Below, in pieces: positions 7,587 through 15,285 of a stretch of 58,752 nt of DNA. A program made the position numbers and the translations under genes. The stretch spans positions 1 to 58,752 of the forward strand of contig NZ_JAVFVU010000044.1 of NCBI RefSeq assembly GCF_030929615.1, written 5' to 3'. The notes under the pieces were generated by a model that made no database searches, had not been told where the DNA came from, and was given only the letters and a program-made list of their open reading frames with translations. This stretch comes from Dyadobacter sp. LHD-138 (GTDB lineage Bacteria; Bacteroidota; Bacteroidia; Cytophagales; Spirosomataceae). How positions within the stretch are numbered: position 1 is the stretch's first letter; every line of letters begins with the position of its first letter.

Positions 7587-8942
7587 ATGACACCTGAAAT
7601 ACTTAAAACATATCTAGTTTTAGTCAATGAGGGTAGTGGTTGTTTATTTCAGCCAATGATAAGCGATTCCTCATACACTTATATTTTAACCGCTAAACAT
7701 CTATTCGAAGGAATTAAGTTGGATGAAGACGGAAATCCTCACAACTTTACTGCAATTGACGGAGATTTATTTCCTATTCGACGGCTTGTTCTCAACAACG
7801 AAACCTGGAGTGAAGAAAGCATTAGTTTTAAATTTGTTAGAAATGAGACTTATTTTCCCTCAGATACTGCCGATGCGGCTATACTTAAGGTAAGCTTTAT
7901 CGACGGGTTCAATAAAATTTTTCAATCGGATATTTCCCATCAGACGGTGGGATACTCTCTAATTGGTTATCCAGAACTGTACAGATTGAGAGAGATTGGG
8001 AACAGAAATGCAATCTACCATATCACGCATCTAAATGCGCCCGGGGCTCATTCATATAATGCACAACTTGAAAATATCAACTTCGCAAGGGAGCATATAG
8101 CAGGGATGTCAGGTGGTGGAATCGTGAAGATTACTCAAGAAGGAATTTCAATCATTGGTATTCAAAGCGAGGTCACACATCAAAATTTTGCAGGAGGCCA
8201 AATCGAATTTGTTCCTATAGAGTATTTTAACCAAATCGTAGCACTCCCCGATAATCTTGGGAAATTAGCGCCGTTGCATCCGCCGTATTACAATTCATTT
8301 TCATTTCTTAGGGATGAAGCTTTTATATTGGAAGTAGATGCGATCGATGAAAACGATATTGCTGGGGCCCGGACAACTTTAAGGAATAAGGCGGAAGAAA
8401 TCGTTCAGTCAAATATAACACCGAAGGCTATTAAAGATTTATTCGAGAAAAGGTTGTTGATTTTAGAAGAGGAAACGGCATGCTTCTCGTACAAAAACAT
8501 TTGGATTGCATGGCTGGAATTCCTAACTATTCTTAAGATTGTCAAATACGAAAAGTTAGAATATGAAATGTTATCGGAGGTTTTCGATAGCTATCGCTTA
8601 AAATACATTGACGGTTATGGTTGGACCGATGTACGCAAAGAATTTGGGAAATCTGACTATGTTGGCTTAAAACCGGATTCAGTGATATTTGTGAGCTCAA
8701 AGACACCTCCTAAAACAACGTACAAGATCCCCAAGGGCAAGTTGATAGATATCTCAACACCGTATGATAAAAGAGGCTTTAAAGCTGATAAAGGTATTGA
8801 TCCTTTTACTTCTTTTGATTTTGTGCATTTGGACTATTTTAAGGTGAAGTGTATCATAGAAAAATTGATGGAATACAAGGCGATGACAGAACAACAACTT
8901 TTGGACAAACTTAAAATAGAGTACCATGACTTATTTGGATAA
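7587..8942 (+). CDS. Trypsin-like serine protease, Lamassu-type second effector
   Basis: A 451-aa cytoplasmic protein. The N-terminal 200 residues are a trypsin-like domain with all three catalytic positions visible: His38 in TAKHLF, Asp96 in DAAILKV and Ser175 in GMSGGGIV. The C-terminal half (about residues 250-451) is helical without recognised motifs and probably docks to the SMC ATPase or the small partner. The gene starts two bases after the MBL stop and overlaps the next gene by 17 bases, so all are co-translated. In Lamassu hydrolase-protease systems the protease is thought to be released or activated on invasion and to kill the cell by proteolysis; the target here is unknown. There is no signal peptide, which rules out a secreted housekeeping protease. 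Confidence 0.85.
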   Translation: MTPEILKTYLVLVNEGSGCLFQPMISDSSYTYILTAKHLFEGIKLDEDGNPHNFTAIDGDLFPIRRLVLNNETWSEESISFKFVRNETYFPSDTADAAILKVSFIDGFNKIFQSDISHQTVGYSLIGYPELYRLREIGNRNAIYHITHLNAPGAHSYNAQLENINFAREHIAGMSGGGIVKITQEGISIIGIQSEVTHQNFAGGQIEFVPIEYFNQIVALPDNLGKLAPLHPPYYNSFSFLRDEAFILEVDAIDENDIAGARTTLRNKAEEIVQSNITPKAIKDLFEKRLLILEEETACFSYKNIWIAWLEFLTILKIVKYEKLEYEMLSEVFDSYRLKYIDGYGWTDVRKEFGKSDYVGLKPDSVIFVSSKTPPKTTYKIPKGKLIDISTPYDKRGFKADKGIDPFTSFDFVHLDYFKVKCIIEKLMEYKAMTEQQLLDKLKIEYHDLFG

Positions 8943-9468
8943 AGATTTTCACACCTCATTTGATGATCTTTTTAAAGGTTTTACCCTCGAGTACGAAAGT
9001 CTTGAATACATTGGGCAAATTCCCGTATTTTTTATTCAGTCCGTGAATGACGAGCAACTGACTATGCATTGGTCTAAAATTGTAGATTTTATTGCTTTTG
9101 AATTTCAGAGCAAACTGACTGAGGAATTTTCGGTATGGAATATCTATTTATTTTTTATTAAGCCACTTTACATTGCTGACGGTGGTGTATATAGTAGAGT
9201 GAAACTTCAAATAGAGAATGATACATTTTCATCTCGAAAGATTGTAGTTGATAACGATGATCATGAAAAAATCATTAATGAGCATATTATAAATAAAAAT
9301 ATAGATTTCAATCTCGAAACAACTTCTACAATCACGAAATCGTTTGAACCTAACATTCTACTTTGGGGGCTACAAAAGGGAAAAGTGTTAAAAAAACAAA
9401 AGATAACTCAGGAAACTCATTCTGTCTTTGACAACCTAGTCACTGAATTAAAAAATATAAGGCAATGA
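8926..9468 (+). CDS. LmuC-like small component of the Lamassu-type system
   Basis: A 180-aa acidic protein (MTYLDKDFHTSFDDLF at the start) without motifs that would give a function alone. It matches the small third component of Lamassu systems by size, by position between effector and SMC gene, and by the overlaps on both sides: 17 bases with the protease gene and four bases (ATGA) with the SMC gene. In that family LmuC forms a complex with LmuB and LmuA. The assignment rests mainly on context. Confidence 0.7.
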   Translation: MTYLDKDFHTSFDDLFKGFTLEYESLEYIGQIPVFFIQSVNDEQLTMHWSKIVDFIAFEFQSKLTEEFSVWNIYLFFIKPLYIADGGVYSRVKLQIENDTFSSRKIVVDNDDHEKIINEHIINKNIDFNLETTSTITKSFEPNILLWGLQKGKVLKKQKITQETHSVFDNLVTELKNIRQ

Positions 9469-12400
9469 AGTTTAAAAAAATAGAAATATCGGCCTTCAGA
9501 ATTTACGATGATCCGAAAAATGCAACATTTGATTTTTCAATAGCACATGATGATACTGCACGTTTTGTATCGATATATGCGCCTAATGGATATGGAAAGA
9601 CATCCTTTTACGATGCTGTCGAATGGGGAATGACCAACAATATCCAGCGATTTTGGCAGAATGAACCTATAACAAATGGTTCTATAAATGCTTTAAAGGA
9701 TTTATCAAATCATCAAATAAAGCTTTGGAGAAATACAAGTTCAATTTTGCCAACTTATGTAAAGATCACCACGGATAAGGCTACGCAATTTGATAGAGAA
9801 TTGAAGCCCCATGGTAACAGGAAGGCAGATGCAGTGAATAGTCTTAATATCGAAAACCGGACTTTCCGAAGTGTGATCTTATCTCAGGAATGGATTTCTG
9901 CGTTTCTACGGGAAGTAGACGGCACCAGAAGATATGAGATCTTTATGGAAAATCCTGAGCTAAGCGAGCTGGATACATACTACAAAAATTTAAAAAGTTT
10001 ATTAACCGTTTGCGACGACAGAATTGAGAACCTCGAAGGGAAAATTAGCGAAGAGGAAGAGCGTACTTCTGACCTAGAAACAGAAAACGTACTAGACAGT
10101 ATAAATAACCAACTCGATTTGCTATCAGAACAATTCAAACAACCTGGTCTCGAGAAGATAACCTTTAATTCTTCAAGAGAGGACATTAGTAAACTGAAAA
10201 ATCTGGTTGTTGATCGCCTTATTTCATTAAGCAAAGAGAAAGAAATTACGGAAAAACTAAAATTGGTGACCATCGCAAAAGTTGGAAATGCCGAGACCGT
10301 GAGTTTAAAATCCTATTTCGAGCTGCTAAATAAGCATGGAGAAGTGGAAGCCGAAATAGATCGTCTTAGTAAGATAAATGTTAAGTTTGAAAACCGTGAA
10401 AAGAAATCGACCGAGCTCATTAACCTCAATGAGATGTTGCTTGAGCTTGACAAACAGCAGGATCTGGCCTCTTCGGCACTCAGGCAATTTGCAGAATATG
10501 AACGAATAGGGAATTTACTATCTGACAAGCGGAATTCTTCTAACGATTTTACAACTGGTAAACAACTTAATGACGAACGCTTATCCATAGTAGAGAGACA
10601 CGAAGAGGCTACAATTAACAATTTGGACGACATATTATCTTCAATTGTCAAGACATCAGAGAAAATCTCAGAGTTACCGGGTCGAGCTCTCGAAATGAGC
10701 AAACTCACCGGTCAAATTAGTGAACTTTCAAAATTACTTGGCGAACAGCGGGAGAAAGTTAGCCCGCTTATGTCTCAAATGGAAATCATTAGAAATAATA
10801 TTTCTAAAATAGAACTCATTCTTGACAAAATCGACTTAGCCGCCAATTTAGCTGATATGATCGAGGATAAGACTTTGTTAAACAATATTAAAAGTATCAG
10901 TACCAGCCGCGCTAAAATAGAGGAAAAGCTCGTCTCGCTTGCTCAACTGAATTTGAGTATCGAAGAGCAGGAATCTTTAAACTCCGAGCTATTAGAATTT
11001 ATCAAAAGAGGATTGGATCTTTTAAATAGGAACCGAGAGAGCAATACCTGTCCACTTTGCGAGCAGCAGTTTACATCACATGAACAACTTGCACAACGAA
11101 TTGCTAATAATCAAGCATTAGGGAAGGCGCTACAGCACTTACTTGTTGAGAAAAATAAATTTGAGACGGACATTGCTGATTTGGAGAAAATTATTAAAAG
11201 CGAAAATCAGATTGTATCGGATTATTTCAAAGGGTTAATTGATAAAAACAAGATTGCTGAGGTTGAAACAAGCGAAGGTTTAAGGCTCTTGAATGAGACA
11301 ATATTAACATTAGTTCGACAATTGGAGTTTCTTGAAAAAAGACAAAGAGAGTTCTTCGTCGAACAAAAGGGCATGACGAATTCCCAATATGAGGCGGAAT
11401 TGAGGGCGACTTTAGTTGCATTGGAAAACAATAAAAAAACTTTGAGCGAGGATCTCACCGCTACGAACGAACGTAAGGCGATTTTACAAATGCAAAGTAA
11501 GCAACTAGCAGGTAATTTGGAAGCCTTAGTCCAAGATTTGGCGAGTTTGAGTAAATCTGAGCAATATCTATCCGTAATTCAGTGGTTTCAGGCCAATCTT
11601 CCCTCATCCGAAGTAACCAGATTGTCAGTGGAAACTGAGTTAAATAGGTTGTCTGGTCTGGCTACGGAAAATGCGAACAAAATTGCTGCGTTAAGATTGG
11701 ATTTGGAAACATTGTCGGCTGATCTGGCTCCATACGTTAAAGGAAATTTATTAGAAAACCTTAATAACATCAAGAGTGAGAGGGATAACGTAAGGCAAAA
11801 AACTAATGCTTATGAAAATTTTTTGAAAGATAAACTGGAATTGGACATCACATATTTGGAACAGGAAATACTATCCAAAGCTTTGGAATTAAAAGAAGCT
11901 GGCTTTGCACTTGAGCTCAAGGCCAATAGCGATTTGATCAATGAATACTCAAAAGTTGAGAGATACGGTGCTAATATTTCAGAATTCTTACAGTCCGAGA
12001 TTGCAAAAACAAACCTTATTAAATTTAAGGAAGAACTGGTTTTTTTGGCCGGAGAAGTATGTCAATTGCTAAAAAATGAGGTTAATAATGCTAAGTATTT
12101 TCTTGAGGCAAAGGTTAAAGAGTTTTTCTACGAAGAATTAATTAATGATCTATACAGAAAGATTGACCCTCATCCTGATTTTAAAGAAGTTCATATAAAA
12201 GCGGATTTTGATTCTGAAGCTCCAAGACTTGATGTTTTCGTAAAAAATACAAGAGATGAGGAGATATTGATACCGAATTTGTATTTCAGCACCGCTCAAG
12301 TCAATATACTAAGCCTCAGCATCTTTTTAGCTTCGGCACTGAATGCATCGAATTACGATTGCATATTTATCGATGATCCAATACAGTCCATGGACAGCGT

Positions 12401-12584
12401 AAATATTCTCTCTACCATAGATCTTCTCAGAAGTATAATATTGAATTACGATAAACAAATCATTTTATCTACCCATGACGAAAACTTTTTTAATCTTCTG
12501 CAAAAAAAAATGCCACCTGGACAATTTAGATCCAAGTTCCTTCAACTGGAAAGCGTAGGTAGAGTTAAAAATTCTGTGAGTTGA
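9465..12584 (+). CDS. LmuB-like SMC ATPase of the Lamassu-type system
   Basis: A 1039-aa SMC/Rad50-like protein. Walker A is APNGYGKT (residues 40-47), followed by VEWGMT; two long coiled-coil arms flank a zinc-hook CPLC near residue 529; the C-terminal ATPase half has STAQVNILSLSIFLA near residue 943 as signature region and CIFIDDPIQSMD near residue 966 as Walker B, then LSTHDE as H-loop. Size and architecture match LmuB, the DNA sensor of Lamassu defence, which is proposed to recognise foreign DNA ends or structures and release the effector. It is the last gene of the operon. About 120 bp later a truncated gene and an IS21 remnant begin. No key residue is missing. Confidence 0.88.
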   Translation: MKFKKIEISAFRIYDDPKNATFDFSIAHDDTARFVSIYAPNGYGKTSFYDAVEWGMTNNIQRFWQNEPITNGSINALKDLSNHQIKLWRNTSSILPTYVKITTDKATQFDRELKPHGNRKADAVNSLNIENRTFRSVILSQEWISAFLREVDGTRRYEIFMENPELSELDTYYKNLKSLLTVCDDRIENLEGKISEEEERTSDLETENVLDSINNQLDLLSEQFKQPGLEKITFNSSREDISKLKNLVVDRLISLSKEKEITEKLKLVTIAKVGNAETVSLKSYFELLNKHGEVEAEIDRLSKINVKFENREKKSTELINLNEMLLELDKQQDLASSALRQFAEYERIGNLLSDKRNSSNDFTTGKQLNDERLSIVERHEEATINNLDDILSSIVKTSEKISELPGRALEMSKLTGQISELSKLLGEQREKVSPLMSQMEIIRNNISKIELILDKIDLAANLADMIEDKTLLNNIKSISTSRAKIEEKLVSLAQLNLSIEEQESLNSELLEFIKRGLDLLNRNRESNTCPLCEQQFTSHEQLAQRIANNQALGKALQHLLVEKNKFETDIADLEKIIKSENQIVSDYFKGLIDKNKIAEVETSEGLRLLNETILTLVRQLEFLEKRQREFFVEQKGMTNSQYEAELRATLVALENNKKTLSEDLTATNERKAILQMQSKQLAGNLEALVQDLASLSKSEQYLSVIQWFQANLPSSEVTRLSVETELNRLSGLATENANKIAALRLDLETLSADLAPYVKGNLLENLNNIKSERDNVRQKTNAYENFLKDKLELDITYLEQEILSKALELKEAGFALELKANSDLINEYSKVERYGANISEFLQSEIAKTNLIKFKEELVFLAGEVCQLLKNEVNNAKYFLEAKVKEFFYEELINDLYRKIDPHPDFKEVHIKADFDSEAPRLDVFVKNTRDEEILIPNLYFSTAQVNILSLSIFLASALNASNYDCIFIDDPIQSMDSVNILSTIDLLRSIILNYDKQIILSTHDENFFNLLQKKMPPGQFRSKFLQLESVGRVKNSVS

Positions 12585-12704
12585 TGGATTTAAAAAGTAG
12601 ATTGTAAATAATTTATATTTGAGATGGAGTCAAAGGAGGGTAAGATTCTATGACTAAGATAATAGTCAAATAAAGTTAAAACATCATCAAACTTAGAAAT
12701 AGTA

Positions 12705-12842
12705 ATGGACGAAGAGTTAATTATTAGAAAAGAAGCTGAGGGTTTTTATAAGCAACACATTGTCAATTTTAGAAATCATGATGGAAAATTCGGTGAAACT
12801 GACCACCCCATTTCGGATCAAACTGACCACCTGAGAGATTAG
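12705..12842 (+). pseudogene. Start of an unknown gene cut by the IS21-like remnant
   Basis: An ATG opens a frame reading MDEELIIRKEAEGFYKQHIV, which looks like a genuine N-terminus, continues for about 29 residues and then runs into the IS21-type terminal repeat at 12794. The last 16 codons before the stop are therefore IS sequence. The rest of the gene is not found on the other side of the remnant. It may have been the last gene of the defence island. Confidence 0.45.
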
Positions 12843-13165
12843 AAAATGCTGTAGAATCAACCATATTTTTGACGTGAACCAATTGCGTAAAAGGTATGGC
12901 CAATTCGACAATCAGCATGAGCAAAATAAGACAGATTTTACGGATGTACAGCCAGGGTCGCAGCAGGCTCTGGATAGCGGAACAGACAGGTGTTTCCCGC
13001 AATACCGCTAAGAAGTACATGGCCACTTTTGATGCGAGCGGACTTACCTTTGAACAGATCAACAGCCTGAATGATAAAGAGCTGGATGACTTTTTCGGAA
13101 CGGTTAAACAGCAGCCACCGCAAGACAGATTGTTGAATCTGCAACGTTGTTTTCCGCAAATAGAC
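12794..13165 (+). mobile_element. IS21-family remnant, left end and part of istA
   Basis: The left boundary is set by two direct copies of aaactgaccacc (12796-12807 and 12820-12831), the multiple terminal repeats typical of IS21 elements. A transposase fragment follows. The rest of istA, the istB helper gene and the right end are absent, and the homology stops exactly where a 19-bp palindrome begins at 13166. The element cannot move on its own. Confidence 0.65.
12896..13165 (+). pseudogene. istA: IS21 transposase IstA, N-terminal fragment
   Basis: About 90 residues of an IstA-type transposase: an N-terminal helix-turn-helix (MSKIRQILRMYSQGRSR, then IAEQTGVSRNTAKKYMATF) and the linker ending LLNLQRCFPQID. 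The DDE catalytic core that should follow is missing. The open frame continues about 38 codons into unrelated sequence over the palindrome and stops at 13282. A full IstA has roughly 500 residues, so this is a deletion derivative without activity; a leftover DNA-binding peptide is conceivable. Confidence 0.75.
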
Positions 13166-13212
13166 GTATCCGGCCTACCAACTAACAAATATGTAGTTGG
13201 TAGGCCGGATAC
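13166..13212. repeat. Perfect 19-bp palindrome with 9-base spacer at the IS21 break
   Basis: Left arm gtatccggcctaccaacta (13166-13184) and right arm tagttggtaggccggatac (13194-13212) are perfectly complementary around acaaatatg. It is more GC-rich than its surroundings and abuts the last istA codon that still shows homology. Possible readings are a small inverted-repeat element, a recombination site or a deletion scar. Confidence 0.7.
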
Positions 13213-14045
13213 TATAGAATTGGTTCCCATGATTAAATTCTCAGGTAACGCATTTGTGCAGCAGTGCCAATTCTTAATTTGAGCACTTATGAAAAATGTT
13301 AGTGTTGTTGGGACAAAACGGCTATTAGATTCGAAAGAAGGAGCCTTGACATTTCTAGATCTTTGTGCGTTTGGGAGCAAATTTTACCGGTAAACTGGAT
13401 AAGAATTGAAATTTCAAGTATTTATCAACCCACAAAGGTGTAGCCCCCAAGAGAACCGCGTTGTAATTACTTTATGATGGCCGTAAGTTGCGGGGAAATA
13501 TACAATGAGCTAAGTTTTATTTATTGCGTCTACGCTAAAGCGTTCGAATTGTCACTAAGTAAATTTCCCTGATTTGATAGATGAAATATCTTTTTTTTAA
13601 TTGCTTTCATGAAAAAGTATCTTAGTTTCTTTTATTTAATTTTTTGTAGTACTATTATTACGTTTAATTGCAAGTACTATTAGACTTCTTTCGGGGATTG
13701 GACATCATAAGACCTGCTAAATTAATCCGAAGTAACGTTTTATCTGTTAACTAATTGTTTATGTTTTATTGTTGTATGTTTTCGGTTTTCAGATTGTTTG
13801 GCAATTATATCCGAAATCTTCACGAATGGCAGAGCATTTCGTTTTAGGAAAATTTAAATGGAATATTCAATAGCTAACGAAGATCAATTTTGACATCTCA
13901 TTAGATGATGACCTGGACCCAATTTTGCTTACCAAAAAGTGCATTTAGAAAGAATGTACTTTCTGTTTTATTGAAAATACGAAAGAGCTTGGCGGAACCC
14001 GAAAAGCCTTAACAGAGTAGGGATACCTTTACATACATTAATAAA
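13213..14045. other. Gene-free stretch of about 0.8 kb
   Basis: I see no supported gene, RNA gene or clear repeat here. The sequence is AT-rich with frequent stops in all frames and probably combines decayed DNA from the island edge with the promoter region of the repeat-protein gene at 14046. Confidence 0.5.
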
Positions 14046-15245
14046 ATGAAACACGGTTATTTGTCAAAAAAGATTGTTTTGGGAGTTATTTCCCTATTGT
14101 CGGGCTCGTATTTTCATGCCCATGCGCAAAATGATGCTAAAACTGAACCTTGGAAAAGCGCAACAAAAGAAGAGGTACAACCCGGAAATGCGAGAATGTC
14201 AGGGGTTTCCGCTACAAATGGAACCATTACTTATGATGGGACAGGAGCTGGAACTTCGGGAGATAGCAGTAGTTACTTTGGATTTAACGCTGGAAGGATT
14301 AGCACTGGAGATCGAAATGTATTTATCGGAAATCAAAGTGGTTATTCAAATACTACTGGGAAATGGAATGTTTATATGGGATCAAGAAGTGGTTTTAATG
14401 CTACGACAGGCTACTTCAATGTATTTGTAGGATACCAATCTGGTCGAGACAATTCTATTGGACAATTTAACGCGTTTTTAGGTAGCAACACGGGAATGCT
14501 TAATACGACGGGTAAGTTTAATACAATTATGGGTTCCCAGGCCGGTGTGTTGAACTCAACCGGTGAAAATAACACACTGGTGGGGAATGGTGCAGGGTAC
14601 TCGAATAGCACAGGATGGTATAATACCATGATAGGAGAATCTTGTGGTGTCCGTATTACAAACGGAACTGGAAATACCTTTCTAGGAAGTAGTTCCGGAA
14701 GAATGAACGAAACAGGATCTAGAAATGTGCTGATTGGTTATCGGGCAGGATTTAATGAGATGGGGAGCGATAAATTGTATATCGCCAATTCCGATACGAT
14801 CAGTCCACTTATTAAGGGAGATTTTAGTCTAAAACAGCTCGTCTTTAATGGACAGGTAGGTGTGGGGACAAATTCATATCCGACATCGCTTGGAGGGGAA
14901 AGTCTAAGTAACTATAAATTGTTCGTTAAGGGAGGTGTTCTGGCTGAGGAGATTAGAATTCGAAACGACTGGGCCGACTATGTCTTTGATGATAGTTATG
15001 AATTGAAAAGCTTACCCGATGTTAAGAGTTTTATCATTCAAAATCGTCACCTTCCAAATATCCCATCAGCGGTAGAAATTAAAAATTCCGGACTGAACCT
15101 GGGGGAAATAGCTAAGGTACAAATGGAAAAGATTGAAGAGCTGACCTTGTATCTCATTAAACAAGATGAAGTAATTAAGCAATTGACTGAGCGATTGAGC
15201 GCGCTTGAGATAGCGGCGAAAGTATCCGGCGAGAAGCGGAAGTAA
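14046..15245 (+). CDS. Secreted surface protein with YadA-head-like repeats and coiled-coil tail
   Basis: A 399-aa protein with an N-terminal signal peptide ending near HAHA-QN (residue 28). Residues about 78-245 hold some ten tandem repeats of 16-17 residues with the consensus G-x-x-S/A-G-x3-T-T-G-x2-N-x2-I/L/M, a left-handed parallel beta-roll pattern like YadA heads and phage tail fibres. The C-terminus (from about residue 300) has ADYVFDDSYELKSL and RHLPNIPSA, the tail-fibre-domain pattern common in Bacteroidota surface proteins, then a coiled coil (MEKIEELTLYLIKQDEVIKQ) likely to trimerise. An adhesin or surface fibre is inferred. It lies 40 bp before the C25 protease gene, so joint expression is plausible. 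Confidence 0.7.
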   Translation: MKHGYLSKKIVLGVISLLSGSYFHAHAQNDAKTEPWKSATKEEVQPGNARMSGVSATNGTITYDGTGAGTSGDSSSYFGFNAGRISTGDRNVFIGNQSGYSNTTGKWNVYMGSRSGFNATTGYFNVFVGYQSGRDNSIGQFNAFLGSNTGMLNTTGKFNTIMGSQAGVLNSTGENNTLVGNGAGYSNSTGWYNTMIGESCGVRITNGTGNTFLGSSSGRMNETGSRNVLIGYRAGFNEMGSDKLYIANSDTISPLIKGDFSLKQLVFNGQVGVGTNSYPTSLGGESLSNYKLFVKGGVLAEEIRIRNDWADYVFDDSYELKSLPDVKSFIIQNRHLPNIPSAVEIKNSGLNLGEIAKVQMEKIEELTLYLIKQDEVIKQLTERLSALEIAAKVSGEKRK

Positions 15246-15285
15246 CGGTTCAATATTCTTCACGTGACACTAAAATTCCTTTGGA

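Noticed and set aside
13213..13380. Continuation of a gene through the IS21 break
   Set aside because: The frame that continues from the istA fragment across the palindrome to 13282 has no resemblance to IstA or to any protein I know, and it arises from the palindrome itself.
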